52,089 bases of DNA from Castellaniella sp041675725 (lineage in GTDB: Bacteria; Pseudomonadota; Gammaproteobacteria; Burkholderiales; Burkholderiaceae_B), in NCBI RefSeq assembly GCF_041675725.1, contig NZ_JBAYTI010000017.1:1-52089 (forward strand), in the 5' to 3' direction. The notes under the pieces were generated by a model that ran no database searches, was not told the DNA's origin, and saw only the letters and a list, made by a program, of their open reading frames with translations. Shown here piece after piece: positions 8,439 through 18,058 of the stretch (its first letter is position 1; every line of letters starts with the position of its first letter). The position numbers and the translations under genes are program-made.

Positions 8439-8785
8439 GACGCCAGCAGCTTCACCCGCACCGGTTTACCGCCCCAGATTTCTTCCAGGTTGTAATACAG
8501 GCGAATATCCGGCTGCATGCAGTGCACCACGATGTCGCCCAGATCGATCAGCACCCACTCGCCTGTGTCCTCGCCCTCGAAGGCGATGATCTCCAACCCC
8601 CTTTTTTTTGCCTGTTCGGCCACGTGCTGGGCAATCGCCCTGGTTTGGCGGCTCGAGGTGCCGCTGGCAATGACCACCCGGTCGAACAGGCCCGTCAGGC
8701 CGGTTGTGTTGAAGACTTTGATGTCCCTGGCTTTGGCGTCTTCCAGGGCGTCAATGACCAGTCGTTGCTGTTTTTGCAGGTTCAT
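8435..8785 (-). CDS. rsfS: Ribosomal silencing factor RsfS
   Basis: 116 aa starting at the ATG at 8785; longer upstream frame is out of context because it runs into nadD. Conserved features are VIDALEDAKARDIKVFN, DRVVIASGTSSRQ, GEDTGEWVLIDLGDIVVHCM and YYNLEEIW. RsfS binds ribosomal protein L14 (uL14) and blocks subunit joining when nutrients are low. It overlaps nadD upstream and rlmH downstream by four bases each. Confidence 0.95.
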   Translation of the reverse strand: MNLQKQQRLVIDALEDAKARDIKVFNTTGLTGLFDRVVIASGTSSRQTRAIAQHVAEQAKKRGLEIIAFEGEDTGEWVLIDLGDIVVHCMQPDIRLYYNLEEIWGGKPVRVKLLAS

Positions 8786-9411
8786 AAGGTGTGTGCTCGG
8801 GCGCTCGCCCCGTTCTGGTAGAGATGATGCGTGTGGATATAGGATAGTACGTGTGGGTGCAGTAGATCCTGTACAGGGTGCCCGCGGGCCAGCGCCTGGC
8901 GTATCCAGGTGGCTGAGGTGGGGTCGGGCTCGAATGGGATGTGCAGCAGCGGTTTGTCGGGTGTGTCCAGCAAGGCCTGCTGCAGATCGGCAGGCGGGTC
9001 GGGTGCGTAACCCGGGCGGGCTGCGACGGCCAGCTGAACGTGGTTCAGGATCTCGCGCCACGCATGCCACGTACAGAAATTGGCCAGCTGGTCGGCACCC
9101 AGGATCCATATGTAGTCATGGGCGGGATCCAGCGCCTGGACGGTATCGATGGTGTAGGTTTGCCCGGCGCGTTCCAGCTCGCTTGGGTTGATGGTCAGGG
9201 TGGGCTCGCTTGCGAGCGCGAGCTCGAGCATGCGCAGCCTGTGCCGGGCGTCTGTGTGCAGCGGGCTGCGTTGCCAGGGGGCTGAGGCCGGGATCAGCTC
9301 GACCCGATCGAGCCCGAGATGCTCGCGCGCGGCCAGGGCCAGCCGGATGTGCGCATTGTGCACAGGGTCGAAGCTGCCGCCCAGCAGCCCGATTTTCAGG
9401 CGTCCAGCCAT
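8782..9411 (-). CDS. nadD: Nicotinate-nucleotide adenylyltransferase NadD
   Basis: 209 aa from the ATG at 9411. GLLGGSFDPVHNAHIRLA is the nucleotidyltransferase phosphate-binding loop with its HxxH-type motif, and YIWILGADQLANF is the conserved NadD middle. It joins ATP to nicotinate mononucleotide to give deamido-NAD. The start lies inside the last 16 bases of hemF and the end overlaps rsfS by four bases, so translation is coupled on both sides. The 24-residue upstream extension of the frame does not resemble the family. Confidence 0.94.
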   Translation of the reverse strand: MAGRLKIGLLGGSFDPVHNAHIRLALAAREHLGLDRVELIPASAPWQRSPLHTDARHRLRMLELALASEPTLTINPSELERAGQTYTIDTVQALDPAHDYIWILGADQLANFCTWHAWREILNHVQLAVAARPGYAPDPPADLQQALLDTPDKPLLHIPFEPDPTSATWIRQALARGHPVQDLLHPHVLSYIHTHHLYQNGASARAHTL

Positions 9412-10304
9412 GCGCGCGGCTTGAGATAGGCAGACAGCTGGTCTTCGGCCGAACCGGGTTCGGGTTGCCAGTCGTAGCGCCATTGGGCAACCGGCGGCAT
9501 GGAAAGGAGGATGGATTCGGTACGCCCGCCTGATTGCAGGCCAAACAGGGTGCCGCGGTCATAGACCAGATTGAATTCTACGTAGCGACCACGCCGGTAG
9601 GCCTGGAACGCCCGTTCACGTTCGCCATACGCGGTTTGTTTGCGCGCCTGTACGATAGGCACGTAGGCCGGCACGAAGCATTCGCCCACGGCGCGGGTGA
9701 GCGCGAAACAAGTGTCGAATCCGGGGGTGTTCAGGTCGTCGAAAAACAGGCCGCCGACCCCGCGGGTTTCGTTGCGATGACGCAGAAAAAAGTATTCATC
9801 GCACCATGCCTTGTAGCGCGGGTATTTGTCTGCGCCGAAGGGGGCGACGGCGTCGTGGCACACTTGATGGAAATGCCGGACGTCGGCCTCGACCGGATAG
9901 TACGGCGTGAGATCCAGGCCACCGCCGAACCAGAATACGTCTTCTTCGCCCTGATGGCCGTGGGCAACGAACAAGCGCACGTTCATGTGCGTGGTGGGTA
10001 CGTGAGGATTGCGCGGATGCAACACCATGGATACGCCCATGGCCTCCCAGGACCGACCCGCCAGCTCGGGGCGCAGGGCGCTGGCCGAGGGCGGCAGCGC
10101 AGCCCCTTGCACATGACTGAACAGCACGCCCGCCCGTTCGAAGACCGCCCCGCCTTCACAGTAGCGGGCCAGGCCCCCACCCCCTTCGGGGCGCTGCCAG
10201 GGGTCGCGGCCGAATGCCGCGCCTTCCAGGGCCTCGAGGGCGTGTACGATGCTGTCCTGGAGGCCGGCAAAGAAATCGTGGGCGCGTTGGATGGGAACCA
10301 TCAT
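9396..10304 (-). CDS. hemF: Oxygen-dependent coproporphyrinogen III oxidase HemF
   Basis: 302 aa, typical length. VLHPRNPHVPTTHMNVRLF, WFGGGLDLTPYYP, RGVGGLFFDDL and EFNLVYDRGTLFGLQSGGR are hallmark blocks of the aerobic enzyme, which oxidatively decarboxylates coproporphyrinogen III to protoporphyrinogen IX in the cytoplasm. The start ATG overlaps the purD stop (ATGA). Two adjacent ATGs are possible starts; the first is used here. Confidence 0.96.
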   Translation of the reverse strand: MMVPIQRAHDFFAGLQDSIVHALEALEGAAFGRDPWQRPEGGGGLARYCEGGAVFERAGVLFSHVQGAALPPSASALRPELAGRSWEAMGVSMVLHPRNPHVPTTHMNVRLFVAHGHQGEEDVFWFGGGLDLTPYYPVEADVRHFHQVCHDAVAPFGADKYPRYKAWCDEYFFLRHRNETRGVGGLFFDDLNTPGFDTCFALTRAVGECFVPAYVPIVQARKQTAYGERERAFQAYRRGRYVEFNLVYDRGTLFGLQSGGRTESILLSMPPVAQWRYDWQPEPGSAEDQLSAYLKPRAWLDA

Positions 10305-11608
10305 GATGCATCTCGGTGCAAGGGGGTATCGGGCAGGGCACGCCAGCCGATGTCATGGCGGTACTGGCAGCCTTCGAAGTGTGTCTGGCCGACGGCTTCG
10401 TAGGCCAGTTGCCGGGCCCGCCGGACTGAATCGGCCAACACCGTCACGCACAGCACCCGCCCGCCGGTGGTGACCAGCTGGCCATCCTGCAGGGCGGTAC
10501 CCGCGTGAAATGTCATGCATTCGCCCGTGTCGGGCGCCAGAGCGGTGATCGGGCGGCCCGTGCAGGGGGCCTCTGGATAGCCTGCGGATGCCAATACGAC
10601 GCCAAGCGCCGTGCGCCGGTCCCATTCGATCTCGGCCTGGTCGAGCGTGCCGTCGATCGCGTGTTCGATGACCTGTGTGAAATCGTTCTTGACGCGCATC
10701 AGGATCGGTTGAGCCTCCGGGTCGCCCAGGCGGCAGTTGAATTCGAGCACCTTGAGGCTGCGCGCGGCATCGGGCCCGGGCCCGATCATCAGCCCGGCAT
10801 ACAGGAAGCCGGTGTAGGGGACACCATCCTGGGCCATGCCGCGTACGGCGGGCATCATGATTTCCCGCATGATGCGATTATGCAGGCCTGGTGACACGAT
10901 GGGTGCTGGCGAGTAGGCGCCCATCCCCCCTGTGTTGGGCCCGCCGTCGCCGTCGAGCAGCCGTTTGTGGTCCTGGCTGGTTGCCAGCGGCAGAATGTGC
11001 TGGCCATCGCACAGGACGATGAAGCTCGCTTCTTCGCCTTCGAGGTAGTCTTCTATGACGACGCGGGCTCCGGCGTGGCCAAAGGCGCCATCAGGGCCCA
11101 GCATGTGGTCGATGGCCGCCAGGGCCTGGTCGGTGGTTTCCGCCACCACCACCCCTTTGCCGGCCGCCAGGCCGTCGGCCTTGATGACGATGGGGGCGCC
11201 GTGATGGCGTACGTATTCGCGTGCCTGGATGCGGTCTGTGAAGCTCTGGTAGCCTGCGGTGGGCAGCCCGTGACGCAGCATGAACGCTTTGGCGTAGTCT
11301 TTGGAGCTTTCCAGCCTGGCGGCGGCCTGGGTGGGGCCGCAAATGCGCAGACCCGCCTGGCGGAACGCATCGACCAGCCCGCTGGCCAGCGGGGCTTCTG
11401 GCCCCACCACCGTAAAGGCGATATTTTGTTCGCGGGCGAACGCAACCAGGCCCGCCGGATCGGTGAGGGGCAGGTTTTCGTATTCGGCACGGCGGCTCGT
11501 GCCCCCGTTGCCAGGTGCCACGTAGACTTTCTGTACCCGCGGGGATTTGGCCAGACACCAAGCCAGGGCGTGCTCGCGCCCTCCGGACCCAATGACCAGC
11601 AGCTTCAT
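10301..11608 (-). CDS. purD: Phosphoribosylamine-glycine ligase PurD
   Basis: 435 aa, standard length. MKLLVIGSGGREHALAWCL starts the N-terminal domain; the ATP-grasp region includes VIKADGLAAGKGVVVA and the NTGGMGAYSPAP loop; EFNCRLGDPEAQPI is also present. It makes glycinamide ribonucleotide in de novo purine synthesis. The stop overlaps hemF, and its start overlaps the end of yebC by four bases. A small stop-start chain therefore links purine, heme and NAD genes. Confidence 0.97.
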   Translation of the reverse strand: MKLLVIGSGGREHALAWCLAKSPRVQKVYVAPGNGGTSRRAEYENLPLTDPAGLVAFAREQNIAFTVVGPEAPLASGLVDAFRQAGLRICGPTQAAARLESSKDYAKAFMLRHGLPTAGYQSFTDRIQAREYVRHHGAPIVIKADGLAAGKGVVVAETTDQALAAIDHMLGPDGAFGHAGARVVIEDYLEGEEASFIVLCDGQHILPLATSQDHKRLLDGDGGPNTGGMGAYSPAPIVSPGLHNRIMREIMMPAVRGMAQDGVPYTGFLYAGLMIGPGPDAARSLKVLEFNCRLGDPEAQPILMRVKNDFTQVIEHAIDGTLDQAEIEWDRRTALGVVLASAGYPEAPCTGRPITALAPDTGECMTFHAGTALQDGQLVTTGGRVLCVTVLADSVRRARQLAYEAVGQTHFEGCQYRHDIGWRALPDTPLHRDAS

Positions 11609-12336
11609 TCGGCTTCGTCCATGACGGCTGTCGTGTAGACTTCCTGGACATCATCCAGGCCTTCGAGGAGATCGATGATTTTCTGCATGCGTTCCGCCTC
11701 TTCGCCCTCGAGCTGGACTTCGCTGAGCGCCTTCATGATGACGCCGTCGAGCTCGGGTTCGAGGCCGGCCTCGACGAACGCTTTTTTCAGGCTCGTGTAT
11801 TGACCGGGTTCGCAGGTGACTTCGATGACGCCTTCTTCGTCGGTCTGGACGTCGTCGGCACCGTGCTCGAGCGCCACCTCCATGATGGCGTCTTCGGACG
11901 AACCGGGCGCGAAGATGAACTGGCCGCAATGCTTGAACATGAACGCCACGCTACCATCCTGCCCGAGGTTGCCGCCGTGTTTCGACAGGGTGTGCCGCAC
12001 TTCGGACACCGTGCGTTGCCGGTTGTCCGTCAGGCATTCGATCAGGACGGCGGCGCCTCCGACCCCGTAGCCTTCGTAGCGGATTTCTTCGTAGTGGCTG
12101 TCGTCGCCGCCGCCGGCGCCCCGCTGAATGGCCCGCAGGATGTTGTCTTTGGGCATGTTGGCTGCCGTGGCCTTGTCCCAGGCCAGCCGAAGGGCCGGGT
12201 TGGCGGCAGGGTCGGGGCCCGCATCGCGCGCGGCCACGGTGATTTCACGGATGATTTTGGTCCAGAGCTTGCCGCGCTTGGCGTCTTGGCGCCCCTTGCG
12301 GTGCTGGATGTTTGCCCACTTACTATGTCCGGCCAT
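11605..12336 (-). CDS. yebC: YebC/PmpR-family DNA-binding regulator or translation factor
   Basis: 243 aa. MAGHSKWANIQHRKGRQDAKRGK and the GAGGGDDSHYEEIRYEGYG stretch are diagnostic of YebC. The family is a widespread conserved protein annotated as a transcriptional regulator; recent work links members to relief of ribosome stalling at proline stretches, so the exact role here is open. No clear Shine-Dalgarno is seen. It leads the yebC-purD-hemF-nadD-rsfS-rlmH chain and is 38 bases after the EamA gene. Confidence 0.93.
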   Translation of the reverse strand: MAGHSKWANIQHRKGRQDAKRGKLWTKIIREITVAARDAGPDPAANPALRLAWDKATAANMPKDNILRAIQRGAGGGDDSHYEEIRYEGYGVGGAAVLIECLTDNRQRTVSEVRHTLSKHGGNLGQDGSVAFMFKHCGQFIFAPGSSEDAIMEVALEHGADDVQTDEEGVIEVTCEPGQYTSLKKAFVEAGLEPELDGVIMKALSEVQLEGEEAERMQKIIDLLEGLDDVQEVYTTAVMDEAE

Positions 12337-12374
12337 GATGATCTATATGTTTGAAACCTGATAAATGCCTGATT

Positions 12375-13277
12375 TTACCCGTTAATGTCCAATCGGTCTG
12401 CCGTGGTGGCGGGTTTCCGGCCGCGGGCGGCGCCCGACGCGAGAATGGCCGTGATGATGAGCGCCCCGCCTAAAATGGCTCTGGCGGGCGGATATTGTGC
12501 AAAAAACAGGGCGGCAAATGCAATCGCGTAAACGGGCTCCAGCGCGATCACGATGGCCGCACTGCGCGCCTTGAGCCGGCTCAGGCTGGCCACCAGCAGG
12601 GCATGGGAAAATGCAGTGCACACGACGCCCAGCATGAAAATCCAGAACCAGTCCAGCGCGCGCAGGGTGGCGAATTCCGTCAGGCACCAGGGCAGTGTCA
12701 GCACGGCCACCAGCGCGTTTTCCAGGCACGCCAGGGCATGGGCCGGCAGGTGGTCGACGGCTTTTCGGTTGGCCAGCGTGAACAGCGCGAACGACAACCC
12801 CGAGCCGATTGCCCAAAGCAAACCGATCGTGGCCTCGTCCTGAAAATCGAACGACGGGGCGACCCCGATCAACCCCAGGCTGACCAGCCCGACGATCGCC
12901 CACTCGCTTGCCCGGGTCCGCTCGCGAAAGAGCAGACCTTCCAGCAGGGTGATGAAGGCAGGGAAGCTCGCGAAACCCAAAGTGGCAATCGCAATGCCGC
13001 CCACCTTGACCGCCATGAAGAAACTGACCCAGTGGACGGCCAGCAAAAGGCCTGCCAGCCCGATGAAGCGGGCAACCGTGCCCTGGGGCCACGTCAGCCG
13101 ATGGCCGGTATGGCGCATGAACAACAGCAGGCCCAGGCTGGCGAATGCAGCCCGGCCCGCCGTGATCAGCCAGGCGCTGCCCTGGATCAGCTCGCCGAAA
13201 ATCCCAGTGAGCCCGAAAAGCACGGCGGCCACGTGGATGGCAACACGAGCTTCGCGCGATTTCATGCTAGTCTGCAT
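12375..13277 (-). CDS. EamA/DMT-superfamily transporter
   Basis: About 300 aa with ten hydrophobic segments, the normal layout of two repeated EamA domains (first repeat from AAVLFGLTGIFGELIQGSAWL, second from IGLLWAIGSGLSFALFTLAN). It should be an inner-membrane exporter of small metabolites or amino acids; the substrate cannot be read from sequence. Possible starts are ATG at 13277 or 13265; neither has a strong ribosome site. It is divergent from qor with a gap of 44 bases. Confidence 0.82.
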   Translation of the reverse strand: MQTSMKSREARVAIHVAAVLFGLTGIFGELIQGSAWLITAGRAAFASLGLLLFMRHTGHRLTWPQGTVARFIGLAGLLLAVHWVSFFMAVKVGGIAIATLGFASFPAFITLLEGLLFRERTRASEWAIVGLVSLGLIGVAPSFDFQDEATIGLLWAIGSGLSFALFTLANRKAVDHLPAHALACLENALVAVLTLPWCLTEFATLRALDWFWIFMLGVVCTAFSHALLVASLSRLKARSAAIVIALEPVYAIAFAALFFAQYPPARAILGGALIITAILASGAARGRKPATTADRLDING

Positions 13278-13321
13278 CTGTGAAATGAAAGATCGCCCCG
13301 CCCGGGGCCGGAGAAACCACA

Positions 13322-14305
13322 GTGGAACAAGCACTCGCCATACGCGTACACCAGCATGGTGGCCCCGAAGTCATGCGGCTCGAACGCATCGAAGTCCCCC
13401 CGGTCGGGCCCGACGAGGTCCGCATCCGGCACAAGGCCATCGGCCTGAATTTCGTCGATGTGTATTGTCGCACGGGGCTCTATCCGAACCCATTGCCCCA
13501 TGGCCTGGGCTACGAGGCCGCCGGTATCATCGAGGCGGTGGGGGCCGGGGTCACGCACCTGAAGGTCGGTGATCGGGCCGCCTACGGCCAGAGCCCCCTG
13601 GGCGCGTACGCCGATCTGCGCAACGTGCCGGCCAGCCAGGTGGTCGCCATCCCGGATGCCGTCAGCTTCGAACAGGCCGCCGCCTTGATGCTCAAGGGCC
13701 TGACCGTCCAGTACCTGTTTCGCCAGACCTACCGGCTCAAGGGGCATGAAACCATCCTGTTTCATGCCGCTGCGGGCGGTGTCGGGCTGATCGCCTGCCA
13801 ATGGGCGCGTGCCCTGGGGGTGCGCCTGATCGGTACGGCCTCCACACCAGCCAAGGCTGCGCTGGCGCGCCAGCATGGCGCCTGGGAGGTCATCAACTAC
13901 AGCCATGAAAATGTCGTTGAAAGGGTGCTCGAACTCACCGAAGGCCACAAAGTGCCGGTCGTCTACGACGGCGTCGGCAAGGCCACCTGGGAGACCTCGC
14001 TCGACTGCCTGCAACCACGCGGGCTGCTGGTCAGTTTCGGCAATGCCTCTGGCCCGGTCGATGGGGTCAATCTGGGCATATTGGCCACCAAGGGCTCGCT
14101 GTATGTCACTCGGCCCACGCTGGGCACGCACGTGCCTACCGTACAGGCCATGCAGGCCGCCGCCGCCGAGGTCTTCGATCTGGTGACGGCCGGCAAGCTC
14201 GACGTCGTCATTGGCCAACGCTTTCCCCTGAAGGATGCGGCCCTGGCTCATGAGGCGTTGTTGGCCCGGCAGACGACCGGTGCCACCATCTTCACGCTTG
14301 ACTGA
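13322..14305 (+). CDS. qor: NADPH:quinone oxidoreductase (zeta-crystallin type)
   Basis: 327 aa with a GTG start at 13322 and GGAG nine bases before it. Medium-chain reductase without catalytic zinc: GLNFVDVYCRTGLYP, PHGLGYEAAGIIEAVG, the Rossmann motif HAAAGGVGLIACQWARALG, and the GNASGPV segment typical of E. coli QorA. It reduces quinones with NADPH. Its 3' end overlaps that of fbp by 14 bases on the opposite strand. Confidence 0.92.
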   Translation: MEQALAIRVHQHGGPEVMRLERIEVPPVGPDEVRIRHKAIGLNFVDVYCRTGLYPNPLPHGLGYEAAGIIEAVGAGVTHLKVGDRAAYGQSPLGAYADLRNVPASQVVAIPDAVSFEQAAALMLKGLTVQYLFRQTYRLKGHETILFHAAAGGVGLIACQWARALGVRLIGTASTPAKAALARQHGAWEVINYSHENVVERVLELTEGHKVPVVYDGVGKATWETSLDCLQPRGLLVSFGNASGPVDGVNLGILATKGSLYVTRPTLGTHVPTVQAMQAAAAEVFDLVTAGKLDVVIGQRFPLKDAALAHEALLARQTTGATIFTLD

Positions 14306-15305
14306 GATGGTAGGCCTGTACCCGCTCGACTTCGTTGCGTGATCCCAGGATCACGCCAACGCGCTGGTGCAGCGAGTCGGGCTGGATCTCCAGGATACGA
14401 TGTGCGCCGTCGATGGCGCGCCCGCCAGCCTGCTCGATCAGATAGCTCATGGGGTTGGCTTCGTACATCAGCCGCAGCTTGCCCTTGCGGCCCGACGCCC
14501 GGGCATCCCGGGGATACATGAAGATGCCGCCGCGCGTCAGGATACGGTGCACGTCGGCCACCATCGAGGCGACCCAGCGCATGTTGTAGTTTTTGCCCAA
14601 AGGCCCCGTTTCGCCCTGCAGGCATTCATCGATGTAGCGGCGTACCGGAGGATCCCAGTGGCGCATGTTGGACATGTTGATGGCGAACTCGGAGGTGTCC
14701 TCGGGTATCCGCATGTGTTCGTGGGTGAGCAGCCATGACCCCATTTCGCGATCCAGGGTGAAGCCCATGACCCCGTTGCCGACGGTGAGCACCAGCATGC
14801 TTTGTGGGCCATAGACGGCGTATCCCGCAGCCACCTGGCGAAGGCCCGGCTGGAGAAAGTCGCTTTCTTCGATTTCGCGCCCGGTCGCCTCGGATGACGC
14901 CTGCAGCACCGAGAAAATAGTACCGATGGAGACGTTGACGTCAATGTTCGACGAACCATCGAGCGGGTCGAACAGCAGCAGGTTCTGCCCCTTGGGGTAA
15001 TGGTGTGGAATCCGGTGGATGGATTGCATCTCTTCCGAGGCCATGGCGGCCAGGTTGCCGCCCCATTCGTTGGCTTCGAGCAGGATCTCGTTGGACAGCA
15101 CGTCGAGTTTCTTCTGGATTTCGCCCTGCACGTTTTCGCTGTCCAGGCTGCCCAGCACGCCCCCCAGTGCGCCTTTGCTGACCGCGTGGCTGATGGCCTT
15201 GCAGGCGCGTGACACGGTCTCGATGAGCAGGCGCACTTCGGCGGATACCGCCTGATGCAGGCGTTGCTGTTCGACCAGGTATTGCGTCAGAGTTTTGTAT
15301 TTCAA
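14292..15305 (-). CDS. fbp: Class I fructose-1,6-bisphosphatase
   Basis: 337 aa. The protein starts KYKTLTQYLVEQQ and contains VLSNEILLEANEWGG, the metal-site block FDPLDGSSNIDVNVSIGTIFSV and KGKLRLMYEANPMSYLIEQAGG. It hydrolyses fructose 1,6-bisphosphate in gluconeogenesis. The start codon appears to be TTG (15303-15305), six bases after a good GAGGAA site; the first residues align with the start I recall for Bordetella Fbp. It follows pepN by 26 bases, probably as a second cistron, and converges with qor. Confidence 0.95.
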   Translation of the reverse strand: MKYKTLTQYLVEQQRLHQAVSAEVRLLIETVSRACKAISHAVSKGALGGVLGSLDSENVQGEIQKKLDVLSNEILLEANEWGGNLAAMASEEMQSIHRIPHHYPKGQNLLLFDPLDGSSNIDVNVSIGTIFSVLQASSEATGREIEESDFLQPGLRQVAAGYAVYGPQSMLVLTVGNGVMGFTLDREMGSWLLTHEHMRIPEDTSEFAINMSNMRHWDPPVRRYIDECLQGETGPLGKNYNMRWVASMVADVHRILTRGGIFMYPRDARASGRKGKLRLMYEANPMSYLIEQAGGRAIDGAHRILEIQPDSLHQRVGVILGSRNEVERVQAYHLSQA

Positions 15306-15331
15306 AGCGGGTTCCTCAGTGACTGGTGGAT

Positions 15332-18028
15332 TCAGGCATTCAGGGCCTTGGAGATGATTTCGTGGACGTTGGGCGACAGGCCGGGACTTGCCAGGACCTG
15401 TTGCAGCGCTGCCTGCATGCCGTGCTGGGCCTCGGGCTCGAAGTGTGACCAGAGATCGAAGGCCCGTGCGAGCCGCGCCGCGATTTCGGGATTCAGGGCA
15501 TCGAGAGCCAGGACCTGTTCCGCCCAGAAATCGTAGCCGGCCTGTGTGTGCAGGCCCGACAGGTTTTCGAGGCAGAAACGAAAGACCACGGCGCGCGCGC
15601 GATTGGGGTTGCGCAGGGAAAATTCGGGCAGCGCCATCAGCGTGCGCAAGTCGCTCACGCGCGTGCTGGGCGCCGTGGCTTGTACGCTGAACCAGCGGTC
15701 GAGTACCAGCGGGTCATGTTGCCAGCGGTTGAAGAAGTCGGCCAGTCCATCGTGTGCGTGCTCGGGGGCATGATGGACCAACGCGGACAGCGCCCCGAAG
15801 CTTTCGGTCATGTTGCGCGCCCCTTGGTATTGGGCCTGGGCCCGTTCCACGGCCCCATCCGCTCCGGCAGCAAGCAGGTAGGCCAGGGCCAGATTGCGCA
15901 GGGCGCGCTTGCCCGCCGCCACAGGGTCGGGCGAGTACGGGCGGCCATCGTCTTCGGCCAGATCATCATGGATCCGGCGCCACGTGTCTGACAGTTGGGT
16001 ACCCAGCAGCCACTGCGTCTGGTTCCAGGCCTGCCGTGTGGCGTGCGGATCCATGGGCGCCGTGCGCATCAGCACTTCGCGCACAGCGGGCATGGCCAGA
16101 AGCCTGGCCTTGTAGTCGGCTGAGATGGCTGGATCGTTCAGGCCGGTGCGCCAGACGGCCAGCAATCGGGCTTCGTCCTGCGGGTCGTGGCTGCCGGCCA
16201 GCCGCGCCTGCAGGGCATGATGCGTTAATTCCTGGCAGGCGTCCCAGCGCGCGAAAGCGTCGTTGTCGTGCTGCGCCAGCAACGCCAGATCCTCTTGGCT
16301 GCGGGTGGTTTCGAGAATGACCGGCGCAGAGAATCCGCGCAACAACGACAGCAGCGGGCGTTCATCCAGGTCGGTGAAGACCCAGTGCTGTTTGGCTTCT
16401 CGCAGTTCGAGAATCAGTGTGTCGTATACCTGGCCGCCCCAGTGAATCGGCAAGGCGGCACCCGTGCCGCCCAGCAGCCCGATCGCGACCGGTATGTGCA
16501 GGGGCGGCTTCTCGGCCACTGGCGTACGCCGGGTCTCGAGCCCCACAGGCGCGCAGTGCTGCTCGAGCGTCAGTTCGGCCTGGCGGGCCTGCGGGCTGTA
16601 TTGCAGCGAAACCCGGACGCGGGGTGTGCCGGCTTGCTCGTACCAGCGGTGAAAGACGGTGAGGTCCCGCCCCGGGTGTTGCCTCGCATAAACGGATTCC
16701 ATGGCGCGCACGAAGTCATCGCAGGTGACCGCCTGGCCGTCGTGGCGGCGGAAGTACTCGTCCATCCCGGCACGAAAGCCCGCTTCATCCAGCAGCGTAT
16801 GCTGCATGCGAATCACTTCCGCCCCTTTTTCGTAGATGGTGGCCGTATAGAAGTTTGCGATCTGCTGGTAGGAATCCGGGCGAATCGGGTGCGCCATGGG
16901 GCCCGCGTCTTCCGGAAACTGGGCGAGCCGCAGGGTATGGACGTCGTCGATCCGCTTTACCGCCCGGGCGCTGGCCGCTTCGGCATCGGGCAGCCCGCGG
17001 GCCAGCATGTCAGCGGCGAATTCCTGTTCGCGGAACACGGTCAGGCCTTCTTTCAGAGACAGCTGGAACCAGTCGCGGCAAGTTACCCGGTTGCCGGTCC
17101 AGTTGTGAAAGTATTCGTGGCCGATGACGGATTCGATGCCGCGGTACGCGGCGTCCGTCGCCGTCAGGGGATCCGCCAGCACGTAGGCGGCGTTGAAGAT
17201 ATTCAACCCCTTGTTTTCCATGGCGCCCATGTTGAAGTCCCGGGCGGCCACTACCATGAAACGGTCGAGATCCAGCTCGAGCCCGAAGCGGGTTTCATCC
17301 CAGTGCAGCGCGCGCGCCAGGCAATCCATGGCCCAGCGGGTTTGTTCTAGAAAGCCCCGGTCGCTGTAGACTTGCAGCAATACCGGACGGCCGCTGCGGG
17401 TCGTGTCGGAACGCTCGAGGCAGTCGAAATCGCCGGCGACCAGCGCGAATAAATAACAGGGTTTGGGATGGGGATCGCGCCACGTCACCTGGCGGCGGCC
17501 GTCGTCGAGCAGGGTTTGCTCGACCCGATTGCCATTGGACAGCAATATCGGATATTGCCTGGGGTCGGCCCGCAATACGACTTCATAGCGGCTCATGACG
17601 TCGGGCCGATCCGGGAACCAGGTGATGCGGCGGAAGCCTTCCGCCTCGCATTGGGTGAAGAGCTTGTCGTCGGACTGATACAGGCCCATCAGGCTGGTGT
17701 TCTTTGCCGGATGGCACTGGCTGACGATACGCACGACAAAATCTTTGCCGCGATCGGGAGCGGCAAATTGCAGGGTGTCGGCATCCAATTGGTAGTCGGC
17801 GCTGTCCAGAGGACGGCCGTCGACCTGCAGTTCGATCAGTTCGAGATCCTGACCCTGGAGCACCACCCGGTCAGGCCCGCCTTGCCGGTCGATTGGGTAG
17901 AAACGCAGCTCTGAGGTGACGCGGGTCGTTTCTGCTGCCAGGTCGAATTCCAACCGCACGTGCGACAAGCCAAATGGGTATGGAGCATAATCGGTGCGGT
18001 GCAGGGTATGGGCGTGATCGGTGCGCAT
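15332..18028 (-). CDS. pepN: Aminopeptidase N
   Basis: 898 aa from the ATG at 18028 (a GTG three codons upstream is possible). M1 metallopeptidase signatures: GAMENKGLNIFN (substrate N-terminus recognition), HEYFHNWTGNRVTCRDWFQLS (zinc ligands and catalytic Glu), then KEGLTVFREQEF with the third zinc ligand. The long helical C-terminal domain of the enterobacterial PepN type is present. It removes N-terminal residues from peptides in the cytoplasm. A hairpin terminator separates it from the upstream hns-like gene. Confidence 0.96.
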   Translation of the reverse strand: MRTDHAHTLHRTDYAPYPFGLSHVRLEFDLAAETTRVTSELRFYPIDRQGGPDRVVLQGQDLELIELQVDGRPLDSADYQLDADTLQFAAPDRGKDFVVRIVSQCHPAKNTSLMGLYQSDDKLFTQCEAEGFRRITWFPDRPDVMSRYEVVLRADPRQYPILLSNGNRVEQTLLDDGRRQVTWRDPHPKPCYLFALVAGDFDCLERSDTTRSGRPVLLQVYSDRGFLEQTRWAMDCLARALHWDETRFGLELDLDRFMVVAARDFNMGAMENKGLNIFNAAYVLADPLTATDAAYRGIESVIGHEYFHNWTGNRVTCRDWFQLSLKEGLTVFREQEFAADMLARGLPDAEAASARAVKRIDDVHTLRLAQFPEDAGPMAHPIRPDSYQQIANFYTATIYEKGAEVIRMQHTLLDEAGFRAGMDEYFRRHDGQAVTCDDFVRAMESVYARQHPGRDLTVFHRWYEQAGTPRVRVSLQYSPQARQAELTLEQHCAPVGLETRRTPVAEKPPLHIPVAIGLLGGTGAALPIHWGGQVYDTLILELREAKQHWVFTDLDERPLLSLLRGFSAPVILETTRSQEDLALLAQHDNDAFARWDACQELTHHALQARLAGSHDPQDEARLLAVWRTGLNDPAISADYKARLLAMPAVREVLMRTAPMDPHATRQAWNQTQWLLGTQLSDTWRRIHDDLAEDDGRPYSPDPVAAGKRALRNLALAYLLAAGADGAVERAQAQYQGARNMTESFGALSALVHHAPEHAHDGLADFFNRWQHDPLVLDRWFSVQATAPSTRVSDLRTLMALPEFSLRNPNRARAVVFRFCLENLSGLHTQAGYDFWAEQVLALDALNPEIAARLARAFDLWSHFEPEAQHGMQAALQQVLASPGLSPNVHEIISKALNA

Positions 18029-18058
18029 GAGGGACACAAGAGAAATATTCTGTCCTGG

